A stretch of 64,000 bases of DNA from assembly GCA_964433755.1 (NCBI GenBank), contig CAYSSR010000001.1, positions 1,116,001-1,180,000 of the forward strand, written 5' to 3'. The DNA is from JAUVXJ01 sp964433755. GTDB lineage: Bacteria; Chloroflexota; Anaerolineae; UBA7937; B3-Chlor. A model generated the notes under the pieces. That model was given only the letters and a program-made list of their open reading frames with translations, had not been told where the DNA came from and did no database searches. The position numbers and the translations under genes are program-made. Of this stretch, positions 50,609 to 58,443 are shown piece by piece (within the stretch, counting starts at the first letter, position 1; every line of letters starts with the position of its first letter).

Positions 50609-51340
50609 TCATCGAGGGTTGGTCTCCTTGGCGTCGCCTTGCCCGCTATCCTTCTCCCTGCGCTGCCTGTCCATAGATGCCTTCACGACTCGCAGAAAGT
50701 CTGTCTGCGAATCACGCCTGCGGACAGCTAGATGGCCACTGTGGATCCGCCGTTGTATTAGCGTGGCCGGCAGCATCAGGCTGACCAGTCCAGCATCCAT
50801 GGCCCTGGAGTACCAGTCCACGAACTCTCCCACGCGCAGGCTCTGATCGAAAGGGCCCACCCGTTGAAGCGCAGCTCGCCTGGCTAGCATGGCGCCGGCC
50901 AGGTAGCCGGGCATGGGATCGGAAGGGCAGTACATCCGCTCGGCCACGTCAGCATCCAGGTCGGGGCTGTGGAAGTGCTCCACGTGGCCGAAAACCAGGT
51001 CCAACGCGGGAGACTCATGGAAGCTGGCCATCTGGAGATCTAGCTTGTCTTCCAGCCAGAGGTCGTCCGCGTCGAGGAACGCGATGTAGTCGCCTTGGGC
51101 CAACTCCACCCCGGCATTGCGAGCAGCGCTCGAGCCTCGGTGTGTCTGGCGACAGTACTCCACGGTGTTCTGGAACCGGTGTGCGACGTCGGCGCTCCCG
51201 TCGGTGGAACCATCATCCACCACGATAATCTCGAGAGGCCGGTAGGTCTGCGCCAGGACGCTCCCAATGGCCTCCGCAAGATAGGCCTCGCAGTTGTAGA
51301 CCGGAATGATTACACTGACCAGGGGTCTGCCTGTGGCCAT
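50609..51340 (-). CDS. Family 2 glycosyltransferase (GT-A), paralogue 1
   Basis: A 243-aa cytoplasmic GT-A enzyme. VSVIIPVYNCEAYL opens the nucleotide-binding fold, VVDDGSTDGS is the first conserved motif, and AFLDADDLW holds the DxD-type metal-binding site. It transfers a sugar from a nucleotide-sugar to an acceptor. It is the last of three similar GT2 genes in this cassette (50609, 51375, 53262), which share about half of their residues. Separated from the next gene by 34 nt. No transmembrane anchor is visible, so acceptor recognition must come from elsewhere. Confidence 0.92.
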   Translation of the reverse strand: MATGRPLVSVIIPVYNCEAYLAEAIGSVLAQTYRPLEIIVVDDGSTDGSADVAHRFQNTVEYCRQTHRGSSAARNAGVELAQGDYIAFLDADDLWLEDKLDLQMASFHESPALDLVFGHVEHFHSPDLDADVAERMYCPSDPMPGYLAGAMLARRAALQRVGPFDQSLRVGEFVDWYSRAMDAGLVSLMLPATLIQRRIHSGHLAVRRRDSQTDFLRVVKASMDRQRREKDSGQGDAKETNPR

Positions 51341-51374
51341 CGAAGGCTACCCTGTTGCAGCACAGACGTGCTGG

Positions 51375-52100
51375 CTATTTGCTCTTGGCAGGGTCATGAC
51401 CATCCTCGTCTCGTGGAGAAGACCGCGCCCTTCGGCGATCGATGGCTGATCTCAACACTGTGGCGAACGCGAGCTTCCTTGCCTCTCTGTCGAACGACAT
51501 GTTTCTTCCGTGAATCCGTCGCAGCAAGCACGTCTCCCGCACGATTCCCATAGGCACTCCTGCTTCCTTGGCGCGGACGAACCAGTCCACGTCGTAGCCG
51601 TGGACGTAGTCAGTGTCGAACAGGCCAACGCTCTCGAAGACATCCCTGCGAGCAACCAGTGTGCCAACGGTCAGGAGCACTTCGTCGCTGACGAGCAGGT
51701 CCTGGGTGGGTCGTAGTGGCAACTCTGCACCGGGCTCCACGAAGTTACGGAGCAGGGCCATGGTATATCCCACGTCAGGATGCTCCATCAGATACGGAAT
51801 CTGGAGGTTCAGCTTCTCTGACATCCACAGATCGTCTGCGTCGAGAAAGGCGATGAACTCCCCGGTTGAAGCCTCGATACCGGCGTTCAGGGCCGCAGGA
51901 TGACCGCAGTGGGGCTGGAAGATGTAGCGGATCTGTTTGTATGCGCTGGCGATGCCAGCGCTGCCATCGGCGGACCCATCGTCGACGACGATAACCTCGA
52001 CAGGCTCGTACGTCTGCGCCAGTACGCTATCGATCGCCTCTGCCAGAAACCGCTCTCCGTCGTACACGGCGATCACGGTGCTGACCAACGGGTTATCCAC
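51375..52100 (-). CDS. Family 2 glycosyltransferase (GT-A), paralogue 2
   Basis: A 241-aa GT2 enzyme. The start is the GTG at 52100, whose first bases overlap the stop of the upstream GT4 gene (GTGGATAA); the longer frame upstream only mirrors that gene. Motifs are VSTVIAVYDGERFLAEAIDS, VVDDGSADGS and AFLDADDLW (DxD), then MRRD-like and VDWFVRAKEAG segments. It is similar to the GT2 genes on either side. The 8-nt start/stop overlap implies coupled translation. Confidence 0.92.
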   Translation of the reverse strand: MDNPLVSTVIAVYDGERFLAEAIDSVLAQTYEPVEVIVVDDGSADGSAGIASAYKQIRYIFQPHCGHPAALNAGIEASTGEFIAFLDADDLWMSEKLNLQIPYLMEHPDVGYTMALLRNFVEPGAELPLRPTQDLLVSDEVLLTVGTLVARRDVFESVGLFDTDYVHGYDVDWFVRAKEAGVPMGIVRETCLLRRIHGRNMSFDREARKLAFATVLRSAIDRRRARSSPRDEDGHDPAKSK

Positions 52101-53247
52101 GAGGATAGTCCTTTTCCATCTGCGCCAGGAGTTCCGTGAGAGCTGCCTTCGCCGCTCGGGGCGAGAAGTGCGTGGAGACCGTGTCGAGTCCCTTGCGGGA
52201 TAGGCGATTCCATAACGATTCATCGTGGTACAGACTCATCACCGCCTCGGCGAACGCCCTGGCTTCGTCGGCGATCAGGGTGTCCTCTCCATGAGTGAGA
52301 AACATGCCTTCCGCCGCGATCGACGAAGTGACTACCGGCACGCCATAGCTCAAACTGGTGAGCACCTTTCCCTTCACTCCGGCGCCGAATCGTAGCGGGG
52401 CTACGGAGATGCGGCAACTATCGAAGCACTGGGCGAGGTCGGGCACGTGCCCGGTGAAGATCATCTGCTCGGATGCCAGGTCCGCGAGGTGGTCCGGGGG
52501 ATCCTTGCCTATCACGTAGATCTTCACGCTCGAGGACCTCTCCCATACCAGAGGCATAATCTCCTCTGCCAGGTATTTCACTGCGTCCAGGTTGGGTGCA
52601 TGTTGAAACGAGCCCACGAACACCAGGTCCTTCCGTTCGGAGAAGGGCCTGGCCGAGCCGTACACCTCGTGGATGCTGGGCAGAACGTAGACTCGTGCGC
52701 CGGGGCAGTCTCCCTCCAGTATGCTCTTCTCTTCCTGGCTGACCACCAGCGTGTAGTCCGCTTCCTTGGCGGCTGCCAGCTCTCGCTGCTTGACCTTGAG
52801 CGCCCTTTTGAGGGCCCGCGCATTCCGTGTGACCTTGGCCTCACGGTAGTGACGAAGGTAGTGCAGGTCACCCGTGTCGAAGACCACCATGGCCTGAGGT
52901 GCGTCCTGGCGAACGCTCTGCATGTACTTCGCTGCTACGTACTCCCCGGTGAGCAAGACTGCCGTGTACCCCCTCCCACTGCGTCTCAGGTGGTCTTCGA
53001 CCGGCTCTAAGCCTGAGGTCTCAGGAACCTTGATGCCTGCTTGCCGCAGGTGACTGGTGTCGTCTCGCACCCGACTGGAGAAGGGCGGCCAGGAATCGGG
53101 AAAGCTCGCGAGGAATGTAACCGAGGACGACTCGGCACGCAACAAAACCAGCAACTGATACATCCTGGACGAGCCGGCATCCATGTCGGGCGTCAACACC
53201 CGTGGCGCTATCACGAGTACGCGCCTGCCTGAGTCTACGGTGGTCAT
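52093..53247 (-). CDS. Family 4 (GT-B) glycosyltransferase
   Basis: A 384-aa GT-B enzyme. The N-terminal domain begins RVLVIAPRVLTPDMDAGSSR. The C-terminal nucleotide-sugar domain has DLVFVGSFQHAPNLDAVKYL and IFTGHVPDLAQCFDSCRISV, followed by a conserved Glu/Gly loop (FGAGVKGKVLTSLSYGVPVV). This is the retaining GT4 type, often used for lipopolysaccharide-like glycans or glycosylated natural products. It sits in the middle of the PqqD/HprK-like/GT2 cassette. Its stop codon overlaps the start of the next GT2 gene. Confidence 0.93.
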   Translation of the reverse strand: MTTVDSGRRVLVIAPRVLTPDMDAGSSRMYQLLVLLRAESSSVTFLASFPDSWPPFSSRVRDDTSHLRQAGIKVPETSGLEPVEDHLRRSGRGYTAVLLTGEYVAAKYMQSVRQDAPQAMVVFDTGDLHYLRHYREAKVTRNARALKRALKVKQRELAAAKEADYTLVVSQEEKSILEGDCPGARVYVLPSIHEVYGSARPFSERKDLVFVGSFQHAPNLDAVKYLAEEIMPLVWERSSSVKIYVIGKDPPDHLADLASEQMIFTGHVPDLAQCFDSCRISVAPLRFGAGVKGKVLTSLSYGVPVVTSSIAAEGMFLTHGEDTLIADEARAFAEAVMSLYHDESLWNRLSRKGLDTVSTHFSPRAAKAALTELLAQMEKDYPRG

Positions 53248-53261
53248 CTTCGTTGATCTGG

Positions 53262-53996
53262 CTACTGTCCGCTCCTGTCTGTCGATGCGTCCTGACCCCC
53301 TTGTGCTGTTTGTGCATCGACTCGGTGGCGGTCGATGTGCTTCTTCATCACCGTGAGGAACTCCGTGGTCCTTGGTCCAGAGAGATAGGAGCGATTGGAG
53401 CCATGCAGCCTTCTGTGAAGGAGGATCTGGGGTAGAATGGCCATCCGAGCACCAGCCTCTGCGGCTCGTACGAACCAGTCCACGTCTTTGGCGTGAGAGT
53501 AGCCGTTGTCGAAAACCCCCACTGTTTCGAACAGAGCCCTACGCGCGAGCAAGACGCCAACCTGGAGCGCAGCGTAGTCAGCCAGGATCAGATCCCTGGT
53601 GATTCGCGACGGCGGGGCGGTACCTGGCTCAAGGAAGTTCCGCATCTGCGCGAGGACGTAGTCGATTTCTGGGTGCTCGATCATGTACCGTACCTGGATA
53701 GAAAGCTTGTGGGGAGCCCACAGATCATCTGCGTCCAGGAAGGCCAGGAACTCACCCTCAGCGAGTCCAATACCTGTGTTCATCGCCGCGCCGTGCCCTC
53801 GATTGGCCTGGTAGACGTAGCGCACGTCTTCAAAGGACCTGGCGAGCGGCGCAGTGCTGTCCACCGAACCGTCGTCGACGACGATGATTTCCAGAGGCCG
53901 GTAGTCCTGATCCAGTATACTCTGTAGCGCGTAGCCCAGGTAACGCTCACCGTTGTAGACCGGAACGATGACACTGACCAAGGGGCTATTCGTCAT
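53262..53996 (-). CDS. Family 2 glycosyltransferase (GT-A), paralogue 3
   Basis: A 244-aa GT2 enzyme. The start is the ATG at 53996, immediately after the stop of the HprK-like gene (53998-54000). Motifs are VSVIVPVYNGERYLGYALQS, VVDDGSVDST and AFLDADDLW. The C-terminal part includes LARRALFETVGVFDNGYSHA and RLHGSNRS. It is the most promoter-proximal GT of the cassette and the nearest relative of paralogue 2 (both share a MIEHPEIDY/LMEHPDVGY segment). Confidence 0.92.
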   Translation of the reverse strand: MTNSPLVSVIVPVYNGERYLGYALQSILDQDYRPLEIIVVDDGSVDSTAPLARSFEDVRYVYQANRGHGAAMNTGIGLAEGEFLAFLDADDLWAPHKLSIQVRYMIEHPEIDYVLAQMRNFLEPGTAPPSRITRDLILADYAALQVGVLLARRALFETVGVFDNGYSHAKDVDWFVRAAEAGARMAILPQILLHRRLHGSNRSYLSGPRTTEFLTVMKKHIDRHRVDAQTAQGGQDASTDRSGQ

Positions 53997-53997
53997 C

Positions 53998-55176
53998 TCA
54001 GCCCGTCCCACGAGCAATCGAGGTACTTGGCGTCCGATCTGATCGGTCCGAGCGTCCGCGACCAGAGGCGCCGTCCGACTCCTGGAGCTGCGACAGCAGT
54101 GCGGAGATCGTCCTGGCTATCTCGTCAGGCTCGGTCCCCAGGTCGAGGGAGAAGCAGGGAACCCGCTTCACCAAGTTGGCTATTCGCCTGAGGTCCCGCT
54201 GCCCCGCTCCTGAGAGCTGGAGAACCGTGCTGGGAGCCAGTGCCTTCAAAGCCAAGGCCGATGGCGCTGCTGAGACCTCGGTGCAGCGGCCGCCACCTGC
54301 ACGTACCACGCCGATCGCTCGAAGTGGAAACCCGCTGGAAACCTGGTTTGGCCAGTGCTGGTGCAGGAAGACCACCGCCTTCTCAGTGTCCAGCCTGTCA
54401 TTATTGACCACTCTCCCCGCCAGGTGCGGGAACCTGTCCAGGTTGTCGGGGTCCAGCTTGGCTGAGTTGTAGAGGCTGTGGACGAAGGGGACACCCTCGT
54501 TGCTCAGCAAGACGTAGTCATCACCTGCGTAGAGCAATCCCGCGAAGACACAGGCCAGAGCTGTGGAGGTCTTGCCAGAGCCACCCCTCCCCGCCAGCAA
54601 GACTCCACCACTGGCCATGCCCACCGCGCCTGCGTGGAGCAGTTGGTGCCCGTTCATACCCATCCAGCGGTGGAGAATCGCCTGTAGCGGCGCGGCGCTT
54701 TCGTAGAACGGCACGTCCCGAGCGTCATGGATCCAGAAGAGCCCCACGTTTTGACGGGCATCGAGCATCTTGAGCGTGTGAGAGCCCAGGTGGAAGACGG
54801 TGTGAAAACGCTCATCGGTGTACCCGCGCACCTCGCCTCGTGGGCTGTAGTCCTCCAGTGACCACGGAGCAGCAGACATAGTCGTGCCCGAGGAGATGCT
54901 GTCCCACAGGTGGATCGTGAATGCAGGCGTTTCAGCAGGTTGGACAACGAGGTGCTCCAGGGCAGGCGCAATGAGGGGGACCAGTGCCCGACCCGCAAAC
55001 CTCAGGCACAACACCAGTCCGCCGATAGAGTAGAACCTGTCGACTGGGCCGCCAGCGGCTTCCTGAGCCTCCTCGCAGACCCCAAGAGCTGTCTCGAAGA
55101 AAGCGGCGGGGTTCGGGTTGTCCGGTGATGCTGGGTGCGGGCCTTGCTCTGGTGGGTCGCTACGCTCCCTACTCAT
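53998..55176 (-). CDS. HPr-kinase-like protein (PqqD-associated)
   Basis: A 392-aa protein. The start is the ATG at 55176, overlapping the stop of the PqqD gene by 8 nt (ATGAGTAG). The N-terminal 150 residues are of unknown fold. The C-terminal part is an HPr-kinase-like P-loop domain: LLHAGAVGM, then a Walker A GRGGSGKTST (about 196-205) and an acidic pair in YAGDDYVLLS (219-220). HprK phosphorylates serine on HPr; related kinases next to PqqD genes occur in biosynthetic cassettes and in some lasso-peptide loci, where they phosphorylate a peptide. Its substrate could be the acidic tail of the PqqD protein or a glycan precursor. Phosphorylation itself is inferred. Confidence 0.88.
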   Translation of the reverse strand: MSRERSDPPEQGPHPASPDNPNPAAFFETALGVCEEAQEAAGGPVDRFYSIGGLVLCLRFAGRALVPLIAPALEHLVVQPAETPAFTIHLWDSISSGTTMSAAPWSLEDYSPRGEVRGYTDERFHTVFHLGSHTLKMLDARQNVGLFWIHDARDVPFYESAAPLQAILHRWMGMNGHQLLHAGAVGMASGGVLLAGRGGSGKTSTALACVFAGLLYAGDDYVLLSNEGVPFVHSLYNSAKLDPDNLDRFPHLAGRVVNNDRLDTEKAVVFLHQHWPNQVSSGFPLRAIGVVRAGGGRCTEVSAAPSALALKALAPSTVLQLSGAGQRDLRRIANLVKRVPCFSLDLGTEPDEIARTISALLSQLQESDGASGRGRSDRSDRTPSTSIARGTG

Positions 55177-55642
55177 CCACGACCGTACCTTGGGGACCCG
55201 CGGTGGGCCAGCCTGTCTCGTCGACCTCGTGGATGGGGTCCAGCAGGAGCAACTCCTGCATGTCGTCGTACTTGTAGAGAACGGGAGGTTCGAAGACAGC
55301 GCGGCCGCTTGCTGGTTCCGCTTGGGCCGGGGTCTCTGTGCTTGCCATACCTTCGGTCGCCTCGGCCGCATCGAGTATGACGAGGTTCTCTCGTTGGAGT
55401 TCCGCCACGAACTCATCTACTGCACGCTCGATTTGTTCGCGAGGACCATCATATCGACCACAGAGAGCTTCCCTGATGTCGCGCAGATTGGCGGACCTCT
55501 CGATGAACTCCCATACCTCGGTGCCAACCTTGTCCAGGCTGTAGTAGTTGCCCGTGTCGAAGTCGATGATCACCGCCTCGCCGTCTATGATCTCGTGGAT
55601 AACCTTCGGCGCGTTCACTCTCAACCTTGTCGACGAGTTCAT
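55169..55642 (-). CDS. PqqD-family (RRE) protein with precursor-like C-terminal tail
   Basis: A 157-aa protein. Residues 5-92 are a PqqD/RiPP-recognition-element domain (APKVIHEIIDGEAVIIDFDT, GNYYSLDKVGTEVWEFIE, ELQRENLVIL): the winged helix that binds leader peptides in RiPP pathways. A low-complexity linker (93-115) leads to a conserved-looking tail FEPPVLYKYDDMQELLLLDP followed by IHEVDETGWP (117-146), a motif I recall from other PqqD-associated proteins and small peptides. It could be a leader/core-like substrate tethered to its own recognition domain. Ribosome-binding site GGAGG-like (GGTTGGGGG). First gene of the tightly coupled cassette. Confidence 0.88.
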   Translation of the reverse strand: MNSSTRLRVNAPKVIHEIIDGEAVIIDFDTGNYYSLDKVGTEVWEFIERSANLRDIREALCGRYDGPREQIERAVDEFVAELQRENLVILDAAEATEGMASTETPAQAEPASGRAVFEPPVLYKYDDMQELLLLDPIHEVDETGWPTAGPQGTVVDE

Positions 55643-55708
55643 TCCCCCAACCTCCAGTGTGTTGAGATCCGAGTGTGATTGGTGCGCAGCCGTCGTTTCA
55701 AAGGAGAT

Positions 55709-56695
55709 CTAGATGCGTAGCTCAACGATGTCCCCGTCGGCGAGCACGTGATCCCGTCCCACCATTTGACCGTCGAAGGAAGCACTTCCCCAGACCCGTG
55801 CCGCCTTCAGATTCTCCAGGAAGTCCTTGTGCACTTTGGCGGCCAAGTCTGTCACCGTGCTGCCCCGTGGCAACACGAACGGCGTATCGAGATCGGGCTT
55901 CTTTCCAGGGGGCTTGGCGTAGACCCGCATGATCTTCAGTTGATCGAACGCGGCCTGCTTCAGACGCTCCAGATTCCGGCCCGTAGCGGCCGATACTGGC
56001 ACCAACGGCCAATCATCCTCGAGTAGTGCGAGGAAGACCTCGAGCAAGTCGTCTGACTCCTGGTCGTCGTTCTTGTTGACCGCCACGAGCGTGGGCACGA
56101 GGACCAGCCCCCTTTCCTCTGCCACGGACTCCTTGCGAGGCCCGGGCGCGATGCGCTGCTCTCGCAGTAGCGAGATGCTGTCCTCGAGTTGACCAAGGGG
56201 GTCTGTCTGGACGTCGACCACCAGCAAGAGCAGATCGGACCTTCGTATGAGGTCCATCAACTGGGGCTCGACGAAGTCTCGATTCAGTGGCGGGGTATCT
56301 ATCAACTGGATCTGGATGTCCTCTACAGGCATCATTCCGGGGGTTGGTTCCCACGTAGTGAACGGTGCCTCAGACACCTCGGGGGTGGCGTTGGTTAGAG
56401 CCGCCACCAGCGCCGACTTTCCGACGTTGGGCGGGCCGGACACGACCACCGTCCCGGCCCCTTCCTTGTCTATGTGGTAGACTGACTCCTGGCGGCCAGG
56501 TCGTTTCTTGGCTTGGGCTGTGTCCTTGAGCTTGGAAAGCCGCCGGCGCAAGTCCGCGCGCAGCTTGTCCGTCCCCTTGTGCTTGGGGATGGTACCCATC
56601 AGCTCTTCGAGGCGCGCGATCTTCTCCGCGGTCGACTGCGCTGCGCGGTATAGCTTCTCGGCTTCGAAGTACTCTGGCGGCAGGTTGGTCGGCAT
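55709..56695 (-). CDS. TGS-domain GTPase of the DRG/Obg-like group
   Basis: A 328-aa GTPase. An N-terminal basic helical region (about 1-75, KLRADLRRRLSKLKDTAQAK) precedes the G domain: G1 VVSGPPNVGKSAL, G3-like IDTPPLN (DTPP in place of DxxG), G4 VAVNKND and a G5-like SAATG. The C-terminal TGS domain (about 255-328) has TPFVLPRGSTVTDLAAKVHK and DHVLADGDIVELRI. DRG-type GTPases act in translation or ribosome assembly. The atypical G3 and the absence of the OBG glycine-rich domain place this in a divergent bacterial/archaeal-like TGS group. A TATAAT-like -10 at 56707-56712 on the minus strand lies upstream. Confidence 0.9.
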   Translation of the reverse strand: MPTNLPPEYFEAEKLYRAAQSTAEKIARLEELMGTIPKHKGTDKLRADLRRRLSKLKDTAQAKKRPGRQESVYHIDKEGAGTVVVSGPPNVGKSALVAALTNATPEVSEAPFTTWEPTPGMMPVEDIQIQLIDTPPLNRDFVEPQLMDLIRRSDLLLLVVDVQTDPLGQLEDSISLLREQRIAPGPRKESVAEERGLVLVPTLVAVNKNDDQESDDLLEVFLALLEDDWPLVPVSAATGRNLERLKQAAFDQLKIMRVYAKPPGKKPDLDTPFVLPRGSTVTDLAAKVHKDFLENLKAARVWGSASFDGQMVGRDHVLADGDIVELRI

Positions 56696-56706
56696 GGCTC
56701 TGCGCT

Positions 56707-56712
56707 ATTATA
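56707..56712 (-). promoter_or_regulatory. -10 box upstream of the TGS GTPase
   Basis: Perfect TATAAT on the minus strand (56712-56707), about 12 nt before the ATG. No good -35 at 16-18 nt spacing. If used, the leader is extremely short. Confidence 0.3.
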
Positions 56713-56873
56713 CCACAGGACGAGGACAGGACTAGTCGGTGAAACGCCGAGACAGCCTGGTCTGCCGGCCCCGACTCGGATTCCCCACCGACTCGGGGTA
56801 CAATACCGTTGGCCGAGACCCCCAGGCCCATGAAGTGTTGACTCACTGACCAGCGGCTGTCCAAGGGAGGAAG

Positions 56874-58430
56874 ATGAGTGTGAGTTGCATTGGCAAGTCC
56901 CTCGAAGAGGCCGTCTCGCGAAGCCCTGAGAAAGAGTTCCTCGTCTTCACCGACCGTGAGGTCACCTATGAGGGCTTCCTGGACAACGTGCACCGGGTGG
57001 CTAATGGCCTGCTGTCCCTGGGCGTCAAGAAAGGCGACAAGGTGGCGATCCTGTTGCCCAACTGTGTCGAGTTCCCCACTGCCTGGCTAGCTGCGAATTC
57101 CATTGGCGCGGTCATGGTTCCGGTGAACGGTCGCTTTGTGGAGGAGGAGATGAAGTACGTCCTGCACCACTCCGAGGCCCGCGTCCTGGTCACCTCGGAT
57201 GATCGCCTGGAAGCCGTGGAGGTGATCGAGCGGGACCTGCCATGCCTGGAGATCGTCATCAGCCTCGATGGTTCCGATGCCGGCAAGAGCGTCCCCTTCT
57301 CGACATTGCTGCAGAGTCCGCCCAGGCTGCGTGAGATGCATGTACGCGCAGAGGACGACGCCGTCATACTCTACACGTCGGGGACAACCGGGATGCCCAA
57401 GGGTTGTCTGGCCAGCCACGAGTACTTCCTCAACCTCGGCGAGATCCAGGCACAGCTCTTTCAGCTCACCAGCGAGGATCGGGTCTTCACGGCTCAGCCT
57501 TTCTACTACATGGACCCCCAATGGAACACGATCATGGTCATGCTCTACAACGCCACACTGGTGGTGGCCGACCGGTTCAGCACCAGTCGCTTCTGGGACC
57601 AGGTCAGGGATAACAAGATCACCTGCTTCTACTGCATCGGCTCCATGACCTCATTCTTGTACAACATGCCTCCTTCGGAGCTGGACAAGCAGCATCATCT
57701 GAGGATGGTACAGACCTCTGGGATTCCTCCACGCATTCACCAGGCCTGGGAGGAGCGTTTCGGGGTACCCGTCTACGAGATCTATGCCTCGACAGAGACG
57801 ACGTGTGACATCGCTGTGACTCAGGACATGGACCGGAAGGTGGGGACGGCGTGTATAGGCCGCCCGATCTCCTACCGGGAAGTGAAGATCGTGGACGACA
57901 ACGGCGTCGAGGTGCCCCAGGGGCAGGTTGGCGAGATAGTGCTGAAGCACGGCCGGGGTATGATGAAAGGATACTACAAGGATCCACAGGCGACCGAGTA
58001 CGCTTTCCGGGGAGGCTGGTTCCACTCAGGAGACCTCGGCCGTCAGGATGAGGATGGTGACTACCATTTCGTAGGAAGGAAGAAGGACATCGTACGTCGA
58101 GGCGGGGAGAACATCTCTGCCGCCTCGGTGGAACAGGTGTTGATGGACCATCCCAAGATCCTGGACGCTGCGGTCCTTGCGGTACCGGATCCCGTTCGCG
58201 GCGAAGAGGTCAAAGCGTACGTGGTGCCCAACCCTGGTGAGGAGATCACACCCAGCGAAGTGATCGATTTCTGCAAGGCGAACATGGCAGTGTTCAAGGT
58301 TCCACGCTATCTGGAGTTCCGTGACAGCTTGCCCAAGACGCCTTCCGAGCGGGTCCAGAAGCAGAAGCTCAGACAGGAGAAACCGGACCTCACGGAAGGC
58401 TGCTACGATCGCCTGGCGCATGAGGATTAG
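56874..58430 (+). CDS. Acyl-CoA ligase (ANL family, crotonobetaine/carnitine-CoA-ligase-like)
   Basis: A 518-aa AMP-forming ligase with a GGAGG site. P-loop LYTSGTTGMPKG, core motifs YEIYASTETTCD and HSGDLGRQDEDGDYHFVG, then GRKKDIVRRGGENISAASVE and the C-terminal subdomain. The usual catalytic Lys motif (PxTxxGK) reads LPKTPSERVQKQKLR, as in the CaiC-like branch, where a TPSERV sequence is common. It activates a carboxylic acid to an acyl-AMP and then an acyl-CoA. The substrate is not carnitine for certain. It is the first gene of a plus-strand set with an amidohydrolase and a glutamine-synthetase-like enzyme (13-nt and 96-nt gaps). Confidence 0.93.
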   Translation: MSVSCIGKSLEEAVSRSPEKEFLVFTDREVTYEGFLDNVHRVANGLLSLGVKKGDKVAILLPNCVEFPTAWLAANSIGAVMVPVNGRFVEEEMKYVLHHSEARVLVTSDDRLEAVEVIERDLPCLEIVISLDGSDAGKSVPFSTLLQSPPRLREMHVRAEDDAVILYTSGTTGMPKGCLASHEYFLNLGEIQAQLFQLTSEDRVFTAQPFYYMDPQWNTIMVMLYNATLVVADRFSTSRFWDQVRDNKITCFYCIGSMTSFLYNMPPSELDKQHHLRMVQTSGIPPRIHQAWEERFGVPVYEIYASTETTCDIAVTQDMDRKVGTACIGRPISYREVKIVDDNGVEVPQGQVGEIVLKHGRGMMKGYYKDPQATEYAFRGGWFHSGDLGRQDEDGDYHFVGRKKDIVRRGGENISAASVEQVLMDHPKILDAAVLAVPDPVRGEEVKAYVVPNPGEEITPSEVIDFCKANMAVFKVPRYLEFRDSLPKTPSERVQKQKLRQEKPDLTEGCYDRLAHED

Positions 58431-58443
58431 CACGGAGGCCACC

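Noticed and set aside
56799..56804. TACAAT upstream of the CoA ligase as a promoter
   Set aside because: No -35-like hexamer at 16-18 nt spacing and no extended -10; left uncalled.
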